This document shows positions 36,312-45,772 of a DNA stretch of 59,039 nt, piece by piece. The stretch is from Acinetobacter sp. UBA801 (GTDB lineage: Bacteria > Pseudomonadota > Gammaproteobacteria > Pseudomonadales > Moraxellaceae): contig DBIN01000040.1 in assembly GCA_002296655.1 (NCBI GenBank), positions 1 to 59,039 on the forward strand, read 5' to 3'. The first letter of the stretch is position 1. Each line of letters starts with the position of its first letter. The notes beneath the pieces were generated by a model. The model saw nothing but the letters and a program-made list of their open reading frames with translations. It was not told where the DNA came from and did not search any database. A program made the position numbers and the translations under genes.

Positions 36312-37295
36312 ATGTTTATAACGAAAAGAATGATACAAACTATGTCACTCTTAGGTCTGGTTACCAGCCTTGGACTCAGCGCAACTACAGCCACAGCTGG
36401 ATTACAGACGGTGACTGCAAGCGTAAAAAGTAATTATGCTCAAACTAAATATCCATTGCTATTTACCCATGGCATGTTTGGGTTCAGCCGAGTGGGGGTT
36501 GCCGAATTTGGACTAGATTACTGGTATCAAATTTTACCCGACTTGGCTCGAAATGGCGCAACCACCTTTGCAGCACAAATTTCCCCTTTAGAATCAACTG
36601 AAGTACGGGGTGAGCAGTTACTACAACAAGTTGAAGAGGTCATCGCCCTGACAGGCAAGCCCAAAGTTAATTTGATTGGACATAGCCATGGCGGACCAAC
36701 CATTCGCTATGTAGAAGCAGTTAAACCGCAATATGTGGCCTCACTGACAGGTGTGGGAGCAACATTTAGAGGTTCTAAAGTGGCAGACCAGCTTCTTGCC
36801 AATCAAGGTGGAACACAACTGCTCAGTCTAGCGGCGGATCATATTATTGGTCCTATGCTTGCTTATGGGCAAAGTAACCCTGCCTTAAAAAGTAATTTAA
36901 CAGCATCACTCACCTCAATTAGCGAGCAAGGTTCCCATGTTTTTAATCAGAAATATCCAACAACAGCGCTGGCTTCAGACTGTAACAAGAGCGGTGCAAC
37001 ATCCAGCAATGGCGTGTATTACTATTCTTGGACTGGCACGTCTCAAGTCACGAACATTCTCGATGTTGCAGACAGTGCGATCTCACTGTTGGGGCCTTTG
37101 GCCTATGGCCATTTAGACAATGATGGTTTAGTGGCACGCTGTAGTACACACTTCGGTAAAGTCATCCGTGATAACTATGACTGGAACCATCTAGATGAGG
37201 TCAACCAAGTTATGGGGCTACGTGGACTATTTAGCGCAGACCCTGTTGATGTCTATCGCCAACATGCCAATCGCTTAAAACTTCAAGGACTCTAG
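36312..37295 (+). CDS. lipA: Secreted triacylglycerol lipase (foldase-dependent, family I)
   Basis: Secreted lipase hydrolysing long-chain triacylglycerols; expected to go through Sec and a type II secretion system with the foldase upstream. The start ATG 36312 has AGGA eight bases upstream; in-frame GTG 36285 and ATG 36303 are alternatives. Signal peptide with cleavage near TATA/GLQTV. Mature enzyme: oxyanion FTHGMFG, nucleophile GHSHGG, Asp in DNDGLV and His in WNHLDEV. Two Cys (SDCNKS and VARCS) would form the family disulfide. 37 bp from the foldase gene. Its paralogue follows. Confidence 0.93.
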   Translation: MFITKRMIQTMSLLGLVTSLGLSATTATAGLQTVTASVKSNYAQTKYPLLFTHGMFGFSRVGVAEFGLDYWYQILPDLARNGATTFAAQISPLESTEVRGEQLLQQVEEVIALTGKPKVNLIGHSHGGPTIRYVEAVKPQYVASLTGVGATFRGSKVADQLLANQGGTQLLSLAADHIIGPMLAYGQSNPALKSNLTASLTSISEQGSHVFNQKYPTTALASDCNKSGATSSNGVYYYSWTGTSQVTNILDVADSAISLLGPLAYGHLDNDGLVARCSTHFGKVIRDNYDWNHLDEVNQVMGLRGLFSADPVDVYRQHANRLKLQGL

Positions 37296-37304
37296 TTCTA
37301 TTTT

Positions 37305-37334
37305 TCCCTTCGAATCTTTAACGTTTCGGAGGGA
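37305..37334 (+). terminator. Hairpin between the two lipase genes
   Basis: Arms TCCCTTCGAA (37305-37314) and TTCGGAGGGA (37325-37334) with one G-U pair and no U-run. It could be a partial terminator or RNA stabiliser. Confidence 0.4.
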
Positions 37335-37419
37335 TGTCTCCTAGAATTATCCAGTTACAAACTGTATTTCATTTAATCGGATTTCTCCACGCTCCTCCTC
37401 TCTCACCTTTATACTCATT

Positions 37420-37447
37420 TTGACAACTTAAATTGTCGTCATAAAAA
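37420..37447 (+). promoter_or_regulatory. Possible promoter with palindrome before second lipase
   Basis: TTGACA (37420-37425) and TAAAAA (37442-37447) are separated by 16 bp. An inverted repeat GACAA/TTGTC (37422-37437) overlaps the -35 and spacer and could be an operator. The -10 is weak. Confidence 0.4.
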
Positions 37448-37467
37448 ATAAAAAACGAGGATGATCA

Positions 37468-38439
37468 ATGAAATATAGATTATTGATAGCTGGACTGCTG
37501 TCGACCTGCGCACTTGCTGCTACACAAACGCAAGCAGCTGCTTCACAAATTAAATCAAACTACGTTGCCTCTAATTATGCAAAGACCAAATACCCTTTGG
37601 TTTTTGCACATGGTATAGGTGGCTGGATTCGAGCAGGAACCGATGAACTTGGTGTGGATTACTGGTATCAAATCTTGCCAGATTTAGCCCGTAACGGTGC
37701 AAACGCATGGGCAACACGCGTTTCTCCATTCAACACATCTGAAGTTCGTGGTGAACAACTGCTGCAACAAGTTGATGAAATCTTAGCGATTACAGGAGCA
37801 CCCAAAGTCAATTTGCTTGGTCATAGTCACGGCGGACATAGTATTGCTTATGTCTCTAATGTTATGCCCAATAAAATCGCGTCTGCAACAGCCATTTCTA
37901 GTCCTTTAAAAGGCTCTCCTGTGGCGGATTTGATTATTTCCGCGCAAGGTACGCCGCTAGAACAACCGCTGGTAGGCTTAATCAACTTTGGGTCCAAGGC
38001 TATTGTTTGGGCACAACAGCAAGATCCGAACTCACTTCCACATGATGCACTCGGTGCGGGTAAAAGCTTAAGTCAAGCTGGTTCTATAGCTTTTGCACAG
38101 AAATATCCACTGGGTATGCCAAAAACAAGCTGTGGTGAAGGTTTAGCGAAAGAAAATGGAGTTTATTTTTACTCTTTCTCTGGCAACTCAACCTTGACGA
38201 ACGTACTTGATCCAGACTCATTATTGGGTGCAACAGGCTTACTCATGCAAGCGCCTAATGATAATGATGGCTTAGTCTCACGTTGTAGTGCCAAGTATGG
38301 CAAGACCGTGCGCGATAACTATAATTGGAACCACTTAGATGTGATTAACCAGTTCTTTGGACTACGTTCTATTTTTGCCCCAGATCCTGTCGATGTCTAC
38401 CGCCAGCATGCTAACCGCCTAAAACTACAAGGCTTATAA
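37468..38439 (+). CDS. Second secreted triacylglycerol lipase, paralogue of LipA
   Basis: 323 residues, signal peptide with cleavage near TQAAA (about residue 24). Same catalytic set as the upstream lipase: FAHGIGG, nucleophile in LLGHSHGG, Asp in DNDGLV, His in WNHLD, and Cys in TSCGE and VSRC. The final 18 residues (DPVDVYRQHANRLKLQGL) are identical to those of the first lipase, while the middle diverges. It is a tandem duplicate likely sharing the foldase encoded upstream. A good GAGGATG-like ribosome-binding site and possible own promoter precede it. Confidence 0.92.
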   Translation: MKYRLLIAGLLSTCALAATQTQAAASQIKSNYVASNYAKTKYPLVFAHGIGGWIRAGTDELGVDYWYQILPDLARNGANAWATRVSPFNTSEVRGEQLLQQVDEILAITGAPKVNLLGHSHGGHSIAYVSNVMPNKIASATAISSPLKGSPVADLIISAQGTPLEQPLVGLINFGSKAIVWAQQQDPNSLPHDALGAGKSLSQAGSIAFAQKYPLGMPKTSCGEGLAKENGVYFYSFSGNSTLTNVLDPDSLLGATGLLMQAPNDNDGLVSRCSAKYGKTVRDNYNWNHLDVINQFFGLRSIFAPDPVDVYRQHANRLKLQGL

Positions 38440-38457
38440 ATTCCAATAGCAAACATA

Positions 38458-38486
38458 AAAAAATGCGCCTAAGCGGCGCATTTTTT
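38458..38486. terminator. Bidirectional terminator between lipase and rplS
   Basis: Perfect 12-bp arms AAAAAATGCGCC (38458-38469) and GGCGCATTTTTT (38475-38486) with A-run and T-run on both sides, placed between convergent operons. Confidence 0.9.
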
Positions 38487-38507
38487 AGCTGTAACGCAAA
38501 GTTAAAA

Positions 38508-38879
38508 TTAACCTTGTTTACGTGCTGGTAATTTCTCACGAATACGTGCAGCTTTACCAGACAATTCGCGTAGGTAGTAAAGTTTAGCACGACGAACGTC
38601 ACCGCGACGTTTCACTTCGATTTTCGCAACGATTGGAGAGTGAGTTTGGAAAACACGCTCTACACCAATACCGCTAGAAATTTTACGTACTGTGAACGCA
38701 GAGTTCAAACCACGGTTTTTCTTCGCAATTACCACACCTTCAAATGCTTGAAGACGCTCACGATCACCTTCTTTTACTTTTACTTGAACGATAACTGTAT
38801 CGCCTGGTGCAAAAGCTGGAATGTCTTGCTTAAGCTGAGCATTTTCAACAGCTTGTACTAAAGGATGCTTACCACTCAT
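38508..38879 (-). CDS. rplS: 50S ribosomal protein L19
   Basis: Large-subunit protein at the 30S-50S interface. 123 residues from ATG 38879, with GGAGAT upstream; the in-frame start at 38924 adds a non-homologous stretch. [36 protein letters not shown], and [11 protein letters not shown] are L19 signatures. Last gene of the rpsP-rimM-trmD-rplS operon, but separated from trmD by 206 bp containing hairpins, so expression may be set separately. Confidence 0.97.
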   Translation of the reverse strand: MSGKHPLVQAVENAQLKQDIPAFAPGDTVIVQVKVKEGDRERLQAFEGVVIAKKNRGLNSAFTVRKISSGIGVERVFQTHSPIVAKIEVKRRGDVRRAKLYYLRELSGKAARIREKLPARKQG

Positions 38880-38899
38880 GGGGTATCTCCAATATGTGT

Positions 38900-38953
38900 G
38901 GGTCAGAAGAGGTCTGAGATCCACTGGGGCTAGAGGCTAAAGCGCATAGACCC
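38900..38953 (-). promoter_or_regulatory. Structured leader before rplS
   Basis: A closing stem GGGTC/GACCC (38900-38904 with 38949-38953) encloses about 44 bases, 21 bp before the rplS start codon. The position is right for a ribosomal-protein leader or a translational control element, but this is inferred from folding by eye. Confidence 0.35.
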
Positions 38954-39068
38954 GATTAACTTTCCCTTTATGCTTGACCGCTTCAAGACATAAAGAGCCT
39001 ATTTAAGTACTTAATTTACATTAAGCAGTTTAGTTTGCTCGAAGCATAGCTTCTCACCTTGCGCTCGG

Positions 39069-39085
39069 GTAAAGCAATGCTTTAC
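39069..39085 (-). other. Hairpin abutting the trmD stop
   Basis: Perfect GTAAAGC/GCTTTAC arms with a 3-base loop begin at the base after the trmD stop. A second small hairpin (GAAGC/GCTTC) lies close by, near 39041-39053. There is no U-run, so it may stabilise mRNA ends rather than terminate. Confidence 0.45.
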
Positions 39086-39826
39086 TCACCCTCGCTCATC
39101 TTTTAGCCATTTCTTTTGCTGCTTGGTCAGTTCCACCTGTTCAGCCAGTTCAGGCCGACGTTCTAAAGTCCGTTGATAACGCTGCAAAAAACGCCATTTT
39201 TCAATATTTGCATGATGACCTGATTTCAATACCTCAGGCACATCCAAACCTTCAAAATGGTCAGGCTTTGTGTATTGTGGGCAGTCTAACAGACCATCCA
39301 CAAATGAATCTTGTACATGGGATTGTTCATCAGACATGGCACCCGGAAGTCTCCGGATAATACTGTCCAATAACACCATCGCAGGCAGTTCACCGCCCGA
39401 TAACACGTAATCTCCAATTGACCATTCCTGATCTACATAGTTTTGGATTAAACGTTCATCGACACCCTCATAACGACCACACAGCACAATTAATCCGTCA
39501 TATTGAACAAATTGTTGCACTGCAGTTTCGTTTAAGGTTTTACCTTGTGGCGACATATATACCACAGGTACATGAACTGCTCCTGCTTGCTGTGCAAGGT
39601 TTTTGGCATGTTGGATTGCTTGTGCCAACGGCTCAGCCATCATCACCATACCGGGACCACCACCAAATGGACGTTCATCCACTCGTTTGTAGTTGCCCTG
39701 CGCATAATCGCGAGGATTGATACAATGAATTTGCATCAGATCACGTTGTGCTGCGCGCCCGCTAATACCGAAACGTGTAATCGCCTCAAACATTTCAGGA
39801 AAAAGCGTAATGACTGCAAAAAACAC
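39086..39826 (-). CDS. trmD: tRNA (guanine-N1)-methyltransferase
   Basis: Methylates G37 of tRNAs to prevent frameshifting. 246 residues. SPOUT-class knot seen in the SAM-binding stretch [15 protein letters not shown] and [27 protein letters not shown] near residue 55, and C-terminal RPELAEQ. Third gene of the ribosomal operon, 42 bp after rimM. It contains three of the six CCGG sites found in the window. Confidence 0.97.
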   Translation of the reverse strand: MFFAVITLFPEMFEAITRFGISGRAAQRDLMQIHCINPRDYAQGNYKRVDERPFGGGPGMVMMAEPLAQAIQHAKNLAQQAGAVHVPVVYMSPQGKTLNETAVQQFVQYDGLIVLCGRYEGVDERLIQNYVDQEWSIGDYVLSGGELPAMVLLDSIIRRLPGAMSDEQSHVQDSFVDGLLDCPQYTKPDHFEGLDVPEVLKSGHHANIEKWRFLQRYQRTLERRPELAEQVELTKQQKKWLKDERG

Positions 39827-39868
39827 CGCAGACTCCTCTATTTTCCTGCTCTGTGAATCCTGAAAGGA

Positions 39869-40417
39869 TTAATAATCTACGCTCCAATTCACGTAGATGC
39901 GACCCGCTTCGAGATCAACACGTTGTACCACATCTTTATGCCATGGAATCATACGCTCTTCACCATCGACACTATCGGCAGTTGCGCGAACCACCATCAC
40001 GTCATTGGCACCTGTTTCAAACAGTTCATGGATTTGACCGAGGTTTACTTCTTGTTCGTCATCGTTCAGACCTAACACCGTTAGACCTTTTAAATCAGAC
40101 CAGTAATACTCGTCCACACCTGCTTGAGGCAGTTGCGCTTTTGAAATCCAGATATTTGCGCCAACCAAGTTGTCTGCTGCGGTACGATCACTCACACCTT
40201 TTAAGCTGACCACCAGGCCTTTGCCATGTGGTTTCCAACGTTTTACATCGACAGTTTGCCATCCTGCTTTGGTTTCAATGTACCAAGGCAGGTAGTCAAA
40301 CATGTTGCTCATAGGTTCTGTATTGGAATAGACCCAGAGCCACCCATTTAATCCATAAGCTGAACGTAGCTGTCCAATCTGAATACGATCTTCGGGCACA
40401 TTCTGTGTTGGTGTCAT
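39869..40417 (-). CDS. rimM: Ribosome maturation factor RimM
   Basis: 16S rRNA processing factor that binds S19 in the 30S head. 182 residues with an N-terminal beta-barrel (IQIGQLRSAYGLNGWLWV) and a C-terminal PRC-barrel (EYYWSDLKGLTVLGLN, MIPWHKDVVQRVDLEAGRIYV). It sits between rpsP and trmD in the standard order, 28 bp after rpsP. Confidence 0.96.
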   Translation of the reverse strand: MTPTQNVPEDRIQIGQLRSAYGLNGWLWVYSNTEPMSNMFDYLPWYIETKAGWQTVDVKRWKPHGKGLVVSLKGVSDRTAADNLVGANIWISKAQLPQAGVDEYYWSDLKGLTVLGLNDDEQEVNLGQIHELFETGANDVMVVRATADSVDGEERMIPWHKDVVQRVDLEAGRIYVNWSVDY

Positions 40418-40445
40418 GGGCTACCTACGACTTAATTTGTAAAAA

Positions 40446-40703
40446 TTATGCAGCAGCTGCAGCTTTTTTAGCTTGAGCAGCTAAAGAAGCAACACGTTCA
40501 GACGGTTGAGCACCTTGAGCAACCCAGTGTGCAAAACGGTCAGCATCTAAACGAAGTTTTTCTGCTTTACCTTGCGCTGTTGGGTTGAAGAAACCAATAC
40601 GTTCGATGAAACGACCGTCACGCGCATTGCGGCTGTCAGTTACAACGATTTGATAGAATGGACGCTTTTTAGCACCACCACGAGTAAGACGAATAACTAC
40701 CAT
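40446..40703 (-). CDS. rpsP: 30S ribosomal protein S16
   Basis: Small-subunit assembly protein. 85 residues; [20 protein letters not shown] and [14 protein letters not shown] are the S16 signatures, ending in an Ala/Lys-rich tail. First gene of rpsP-rimM-trmD-rplS. A TAGAAT -10-like hexamer on the minus strand (plus 40782-40787) lies about 80 bp upstream. Confidence 0.97.
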   Translation of the reverse strand: MVVIRLTRGGAKKRPFYQIVVTDSRNARDGRFIERIGFFNPTAQGKAEKLRLDADRFAHWVAQGAQPSERVASLAAQAKKAAAAA

Positions 40704-40781
40704 GATACAACCTTATAGTTTTTACGGATTATCCCTGCACCGACCATCGATACATTTCAAACCCCTTTCATAGAGGGCAAT

Positions 40782-40787
40782 ATTCTA
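40782..40787 (-). promoter_or_regulatory. Likely -10 of the rpsP operon promoter
   Basis: Minus-strand TAGAAT. No strong -35 was found at the usual distance. A perfect DnaA-box 9-mer TTATCCACA lies at 40825-40833, just upstream. Confidence 0.45.
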
Positions 40788-40842
40788 CGCTAAATTCCGC
40801 ACGAGGGAAAGATCAAAAAATGATTTATCCACAGTTTTGAAT

Positions 40843-41286
40843 TTATTTCTCTGACCAGGCAGAACAAGTATCTGTTGTTGAAGGTGAATCCTTACCTTTA
40901 AACCAGCATTGGCGCCCTGACTGATCTAAACTTAAGGCACCATTCCCTTTTTGTGCAGCTGTTGAAATAGGCAAAGCTGACAGGGTATATGCTTGATTAG
41001 ATGCATCAATTGCCAAATTAATATTGTATAAAGCTTGATGGCTTGGAAATGTACTATTTCCTCCAATACTCGCCAATGTTGCATTTCGATAACTATGATT
41101 CATCGCCTTATAACTTTGCAAACGCTGCGCGAGTTGCATCAGCTCCGTTTGAACCTCTACACGATTGGCACGTACTTTATAACTAGTATACGATGGCATC
41201 GCGATTGCAGCCAAAATAGCAATAACAGCCACCACAATCATGAGTTCAATCAGTGTAAATCCGCGCTCTTGATTACCAGTTTTCAT
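40843..41286 (-). CDS. pilE: Type IV pilus minor pilin (PilE-like)
   Basis: 147 residues from ATG 41286. Leader MKTGNQERG is cut by the prepilin peptidase before FTLIELMIVVAVIAILAAIA, with Glu5 present. The C-terminal globular part has a Cys pair (RQCWFKG and TDTCSAW) as in pilin D-loops. Last gene of the pilus cluster; its start overlaps the end of the preceding pilin by 14 bp. In Acinetobacter these pilins correspond to the ComE/ComF group used in pilus assembly and natural transformation. Confidence 0.88.
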   Translation of the reverse strand: MKTGNQERGFTLIELMIVVAVIAILAAIAMPSYTSYKVRANRVEVQTELMQLAQRLQSYKAMNHSYRNATLASIGGNSTFPSHQALYNINLAIDASNQAYTLSALPISTAAQKGNGALSLDQSGRQCWFKGKDSPSTTDTCSAWSEK

Positions 41287-41812
41287 TATTTGTAGTCCCA
41301 CAAGTATATGTTGAAACCATATCTGGAGTCCGAGTTTGACAACGTACACCTTCACTAGTCAACAATAAATCGTAATTACGTGGTTGTTTTAAGGTTGTAC
41401 CTGTTTTAGCACGTTCAACCCGTATCACCCAGTTTAAACCACGTACAGAACTTGAATCTGCGGTTTCATTACCATCTGCGTCTCTTTGTATAGACAAAGG
41501 CTTCTTGGTGGCTAAATCCAATAAAGTAAGGGTAAATTTAGTATCTGAACCATCTACAGGAATTGCTAAAGTGCCTGTGGATGGTGCATAACCTGTATAT
41601 AAGTAGGTTGCATCAAAACCTTTATAGCTGAAGTTTTTAGCTTTGAATTTTTCTAGCTCTGTCGCTATTCGCAAGGCTTCCTGCTTTGCTAAAGCAAGAT
41701 CCTTACGCTGAATATACGCGGCATAACTCGGAATCGCGATGGCTGCAATGATTGCGATCACAACGACCACAATCATCAGCTCAATTAGGGTAAAGCCTTT
41801 TTTGAATTGCAT
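41273..41812 (-). CDS. Type IV pilus minor pilin (PilE/ComE-like)
   Basis: 179 residues. Prepilin leader MQFKKG then FTLIELMIVVVVIAIIAAIAIPSY with Glu5. The C-terminal Cys pair is VRCQTRT and TYTCGT. Ribosome-binding site GGGGGGAGT directly precedes ATG 41812, the same sequence as before fimU. Starts nine bases after the pilY1 stop and overlaps the next pilin, so the three are translated as a unit. Confidence 0.88.
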   Translation of the reverse strand: MQFKKGFTLIELMIVVVVIAIIAAIAIPSYAAYIQRKDLALAKQEALRIATELEKFKAKNFSYKGFDATYLYTGYAPSTGTLAIPVDGSDTKFTLTLLDLATKKPLSIQRDADGNETADSSSVRGLNWVIRVERAKTGTTLKQPRNYDLLLTSEGVRCQTRTPDMVSTYTCGTTNNENW

Positions 41813-41821
41813 ACTCCCCCC

Positions 41822-44800
41822 TTAACGCGACTCATACCAGCGCATTTGCTTGAGTTTTACCTGTGTATTAAACAACTGGCATTGCGGTAAGTTTTTATTG
41901 GCAGCTAAGCTACAATCCAGTGCAGATGGCTCATCACGATTCACCACTAAACTCACTGTATTTGCCTCATTTCCATAACCCAGGCCCAAACCTGTACCCA
42001 AAATACCTGCACCAAGTTTTACCCGACCTGGTTTGTTTCCAGTGCCTGAATAGAAATCACATTTTCCAGTAGGTAAACAATATTGGTACAGATAAGAGTC
42101 ACCCGCTACACCTGCACCACAATTTCCGCCAATACCAGTACCATCACGATCATACACATTGACATAGAGCATACCATCTAGAGCATACAGGTCATTCATA
42201 CCTTTATAACGGCCTGCTTTACTTGCATCAAAATAAGCTTTCCAGCCACCATTTAAGGTATTATTTTGACCGCGACGTGCCACACCACTATCAAAGTTAA
42301 GTTGGGTTAAGCTTTCATCTTCGGTATATAGTGTAATGCCTGTTTTATACAAGTCCTGACGTGCTACATCATTGTCATACACTACAAATACGGCATCATT
42401 AGCACTGTCTGTAGAGTTTAAACCTGCTAATGGCGAACTACGGTTACCCGAACTAAAGGCAACTGCAGCAAAGTAGCTCCCATCATCTTGATGAATAGAC
42501 ACACTTGGCATTTCATAGAAACGAGGACTCAGACCAGAACCCTGATGCTCTGTAAATAGACGAACTACGCGTGTTGCAAAGTTTGCTGTATCTGTTGCTC
42601 GATTATTAAAGTCAACACGGAATGCTTGCCCACCCAAGTCACCAAAATAGATATGATCTGTTAAACCATCTCCATCACGGTCAATCGCATTAATTTGCGA
42701 AACAACACTGTATTTTAGCTCATTGTTCTGAGTAAATCGGCTAGCACCTGTTTTTTCACTATCACTCGCCCACCAGAGTAAATCACCATTGTGTGCATCA
42801 AACATATACACACCATTTCCTTTGGTCGAGCTTGGGTCTGCATTATGAGTTTCATAAATAGGGTCGTAACCACCACCTACAAACATTACAAGCTTGCGCG
42901 TATCGCCCCAATTTACGTAAGCGAGAGTCGGTTTTGACCAGCTTTGCCCCATTTGCTTGAGTGCAGCAGAAGCATTATCTGCATCTGGATTGATATGGAA
43001 TTTCAATTCAGGCTTTTCAATGTCAGTTAAGTCCAACGCATAGTAACTTTTACCCCCCATACGCAAACCGCCATACACCCACTGCATACCAATCAGGTTC
43101 TGCGCATTTTCTTCATCACTTGCTTTACGCCCAGAATCTTTCACCGTTAATGTTCCATCACTTTTTGAAACATATTGGGTGTGTGCTGTCCACGGCGCAT
43201 CAATGCCATAAAAGAGTTTTGACTTTCCACCTGTAGAAATAGACTCGGTTAAAAAGGCAACTTTTTGCTTCTCCATCATTTCATGTGGTACAAACGCAAA
43301 TACTTCCTGACCTTTGTCGTCTACAACATGTAAAATGCCTTGAGTAGAACCAAATAATAAATAATCTTTACGACCTGTCGTAGTGACCGCTGAGCCATTT
43401 ACTACAATTTTGCCTTCTTGAGTAAGCAAGATAGGTGAGGAATGCATAACACTACCTACTTGTCTCAACTCAGTTGTTTCTGCTAACGAGGCTAGGCTAA
43501 CACTATCACCAATTTTTACATTGTAACCCAGTAAGTTTAACCAATAGTTTTTGTCTGGATCGTTCTTAAATTTGCCAATTGGATCACCATTAGCACTTAC
43601 ACCCTCACTAAATAACGTTTGTAAGTTTACCTTAGATAATTGGTTATTTTTTCCAATTGCAGCATAAGGTACTGCCGTACCCGTAATTTCACGATTCGTA
43701 AAAATTATTCTTTGTGATTTTTTTTGATTTTCCGCATCTAGTATATCACGGAGCTTAAGTTGCCCCTTAACACCGTCTTCCCAATAACCAGCCGCCCTAC
43801 TGTCTAGACTACCGTCTGTTTTAATCAATCGGATTAAATTTCCCTTATCAAAAAGTTCGCCATTATATACATTATATTTATTTAAATTACCTACCCATAA
43901 CTGGGTGCTTTCTTGTGGCTTTGGAATAAAGGAGGCGTAATAACCATAAGGTTGTAACTGAATAGGATTAAGACTATCTACAGGTATAGTTGGACTACCA
44001 GTTGCAACAGGATCAAACTCTGGTTTTACTTCACCTAAAAAGTTGACAATACTATTAATAATATCTTGAGGTGATTGAGCAGAGTAGAACCCACCTTCGC
44101 CATATCCTCCTACTCCTGGTAATGAGCTATGGGAACGTGCTCCCCAATTACAAGCATTTCTTGCATCCACCCGAGATGAAGCAATTTTACTACAATTATA
44201 ATATTCTCGCGTTATACCTTTGGCATCTGTTAGCAAACGAATCACACGCTCGCTTTCTGGCAATTTTGCATCTGCCTCACGATCGACATCAAAGACCGAA
44301 CCAAACCCTACAACAGCTGTCTTAATTTCAATACCAAGCGGATTACGATTTACAGTGGATGTCGATGATCTCACATTACGTAAGGCTTTGGCGAACTCAC
44401 CCACTGCAGGCATACCATGACCTGCTTGACTACCATTCGGTAAACTTCCAGTAGTAGGCACACTAAATGCTGATCCAGCAGTCCCTAAAGCTGCTTTCAT
44501 CAATGGCTCTGGTACAGGTGAACTATTTGGCTCACCATCAGTTAAAAAGTAAATCCCCTGACCATTACATTGTGTACTCGTGGTAGATAATGGAGTTTGA
44601 TAATTCGTTGCTGTAGCAGAAGAATCCACTTTACTACCATTGACTGATTTAGAGAATCCGCTATAGCCAAGATTAGCAGCTGTGGCTGTGTATGGCTCAA
44701 GTAAAGCTGTTCTTATATCACTAGCATTACTCCATGTTACCTGTCTAGTAGACCTACCTCCAATACCTGTTAAGTACGTACTGGTACTATAACTCCAACA

Positions 44801-45745
44801 CTCAAGTCCCCGCCATTCCGTACATCTACCGTATCTAGTTGAACCTCCACTGTTGTAACTAATATATTCTTCTCGTACTGTAGTAACGTTGGTCGTCGTA
44901 TTAGTTCCCAACATATATGCAGCCACCTCTGCATAAGCATTCGCAGTTGGCGTACCATTCGAACCAATTAAGCCCGCAACGGCATTTTTTATTTTATTGC
45001 GTTGGTTTAAGTCAACTAGTGCTGCTGGGACTAGAATTTTACCACTTGAACCATCTGCAGCAGTAAAATTATTGTTTTGATCACTTTGTGATGAAAAGTT
45101 ACCAATACCAATCGCCATTGTTTTTTCATCCAATAGCGCACTATCCATTAATGAAAATAAAGCATCTTTTAATCGTGTCAAACGATCGTAATATTTTCTC
45201 CCATCCACTCTTAAGTCTTTATAGTAATTACAAGCATTCTCATCTTTACAGTCTTCTTTTTTATTTGTATCTCTTTCTGTAGAATAGTCACTTATATTTG
45301 AAGGTGCTATTGTACCTATTGGATAATTACACTCACCGCTATTCGTCGAACCGTCATTACCAGCACCACATTTAAACCAGTCAAAGTATGATTCTTTGTT
45401 TTTATTTTGTACCTTACTTCGTTGATAATAATATCTACGCTCATCCCTTCCACCAACCTCACAATAATATTTAGTATAGCTCGGAGTTGTGCCTGATGAC
45501 TCACTTTTTAAAGTAGCATCTTTACTGGAAATAACACTGGGTAAATCGCAAGCAGTTTTCCCCACTTGCTCAGTTGACATACTACCTGAAGTATCCAACA
45601 TCAAAGTAATAGTTGTTTTACCCGAAGATGCGTCCTTATAAATCTCAATATCACTCGCAACCGAAGTTTGAATACTTCCACACACTGCCCATGTCATCAT
45701 CATTGACACAGTGGCAGAAAGAACTTTTTTATTAAACTGTTTCAT
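41822..45745 (-). CDS. pilY1: PilY1/ComC-like pilus tip adhesin
   Basis: Large pilus-associated protein needed for pilus extension, adhesion and, in Acinetobacter (ComC), DNA uptake. 1307 residues with a signal peptide ending near SVAS (about residue 31). An N-terminal von Willebrand A domain with MIDAS LDTSGSMS (about 51-58), Cys-rich inserts, then from about residue 590 a PilY1 beta-propeller with the calcium loop DRDGDGLTDHIYFGDLGG. Downstream of pilX and upstream of two pilins, the standard order. Composition of the vWA half is Ser/Asn/Tyr rich, typical of variable surface regions. Confidence 0.93.
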   Translation of the reverse strand: MKQFNKKVLSATVSMMMTWAVCGSIQTSVASDIEIYKDASSGKTTITLMLDTSGSMSTEQVGKTACDLPSVISSKDATLKSESSGTTPSYTKYYCEVGGRDERRYYYQRSKVQNKNKESYFDWFKCGAGNDGSTNSGECNYPIGTIAPSNISDYSTERDTNKKEDCKDENACNYYKDLRVDGRKYYDRLTRLKDALFSLMDSALLDEKTMAIGIGNFSSQSDQNNNFTAADGSSGKILVPAALVDLNQRNKIKNAVAGLIGSNGTPTANAYAEVAAYMLGTNTTTNVTTVREEYISYNSGGSTRYGRCTEWRGLECWSYSTSTYLTGIGGRSTRQVTWSNASDIRTALLEPYTATAANLGYSGFSKSVNGSKVDSSATATNYQTPLSTTSTQCNGQGIYFLTDGEPNSSPVPEPLMKAALGTAGSAFSVPTTGSLPNGSQAGHGMPAVGEFAKALRNVRSSTSTVNRNPLGIEIKTAVVGFGSVFDVDREADAKLPESERVIRLLTDAKGITREYYNCSKIASSRVDARNACNWGARSHSSLPGVGGYGEGGFYSAQSPQDIINSIVNFLGEVKPEFDPVATGSPTIPVDSLNPIQLQPYGYYASFIPKPQESTQLWVGNLNKYNVYNGELFDKGNLIRLIKTDGSLDSRAAGYWEDGVKGQLKLRDILDAENQKKSQRIIFTNREITGTAVPYAAIGKNNQLSKVNLQTLFSEGVSANGDPIGKFKNDPDKNYWLNLLGYNVKIGDSVSLASLAETTELRQVGSVMHSSPILLTQEGKIVVNGSAVTTTGRKDYLLFGSTQGILHVVDDKGQEVFAFVPHEMMEKQKVAFLTESISTGGKSKLFYGIDAPWTAHTQYVSKSDGTLTVKDSGRKASDEENAQNLIGMQWVYGGLRMGGKSYYALDLTDIEKPELKFHINPDADNASAALKQMGQSWSKPTLAYVNWGDTRKLVMFVGGGYDPIYETHNADPSSTKGNGVYMFDAHNGDLLWWASDSEKTGASRFTQNNELKYSVVSQINAIDRDGDGLTDHIYFGDLGGQAFRVDFNNRATDTANFATRVVRLFTEHQGSGLSPRFYEMPSVSIHQDDGSYFAAVAFSSGNRSSPLAGLNSTDSANDAVFVVYDNDVARQDLYKTGITLYTEDESLTQLNFDSGVARRGQNNTLNGGWKAYFDASKAGRYKGMNDLYALDGMLYVNVYDRDGTGIGGNCGAGVAGDSYLYQYCLPTGKCDFYSGTGNKPGRVKLGAGILGTGLGLGYGNEANTVSLVVNRDEPSALDCSLAANKNLPQCQLFNTQVKLKQMRWYESR

Positions 45746-45772
45746 TTGTTAATCCTCACTGATTCTGTTCAA

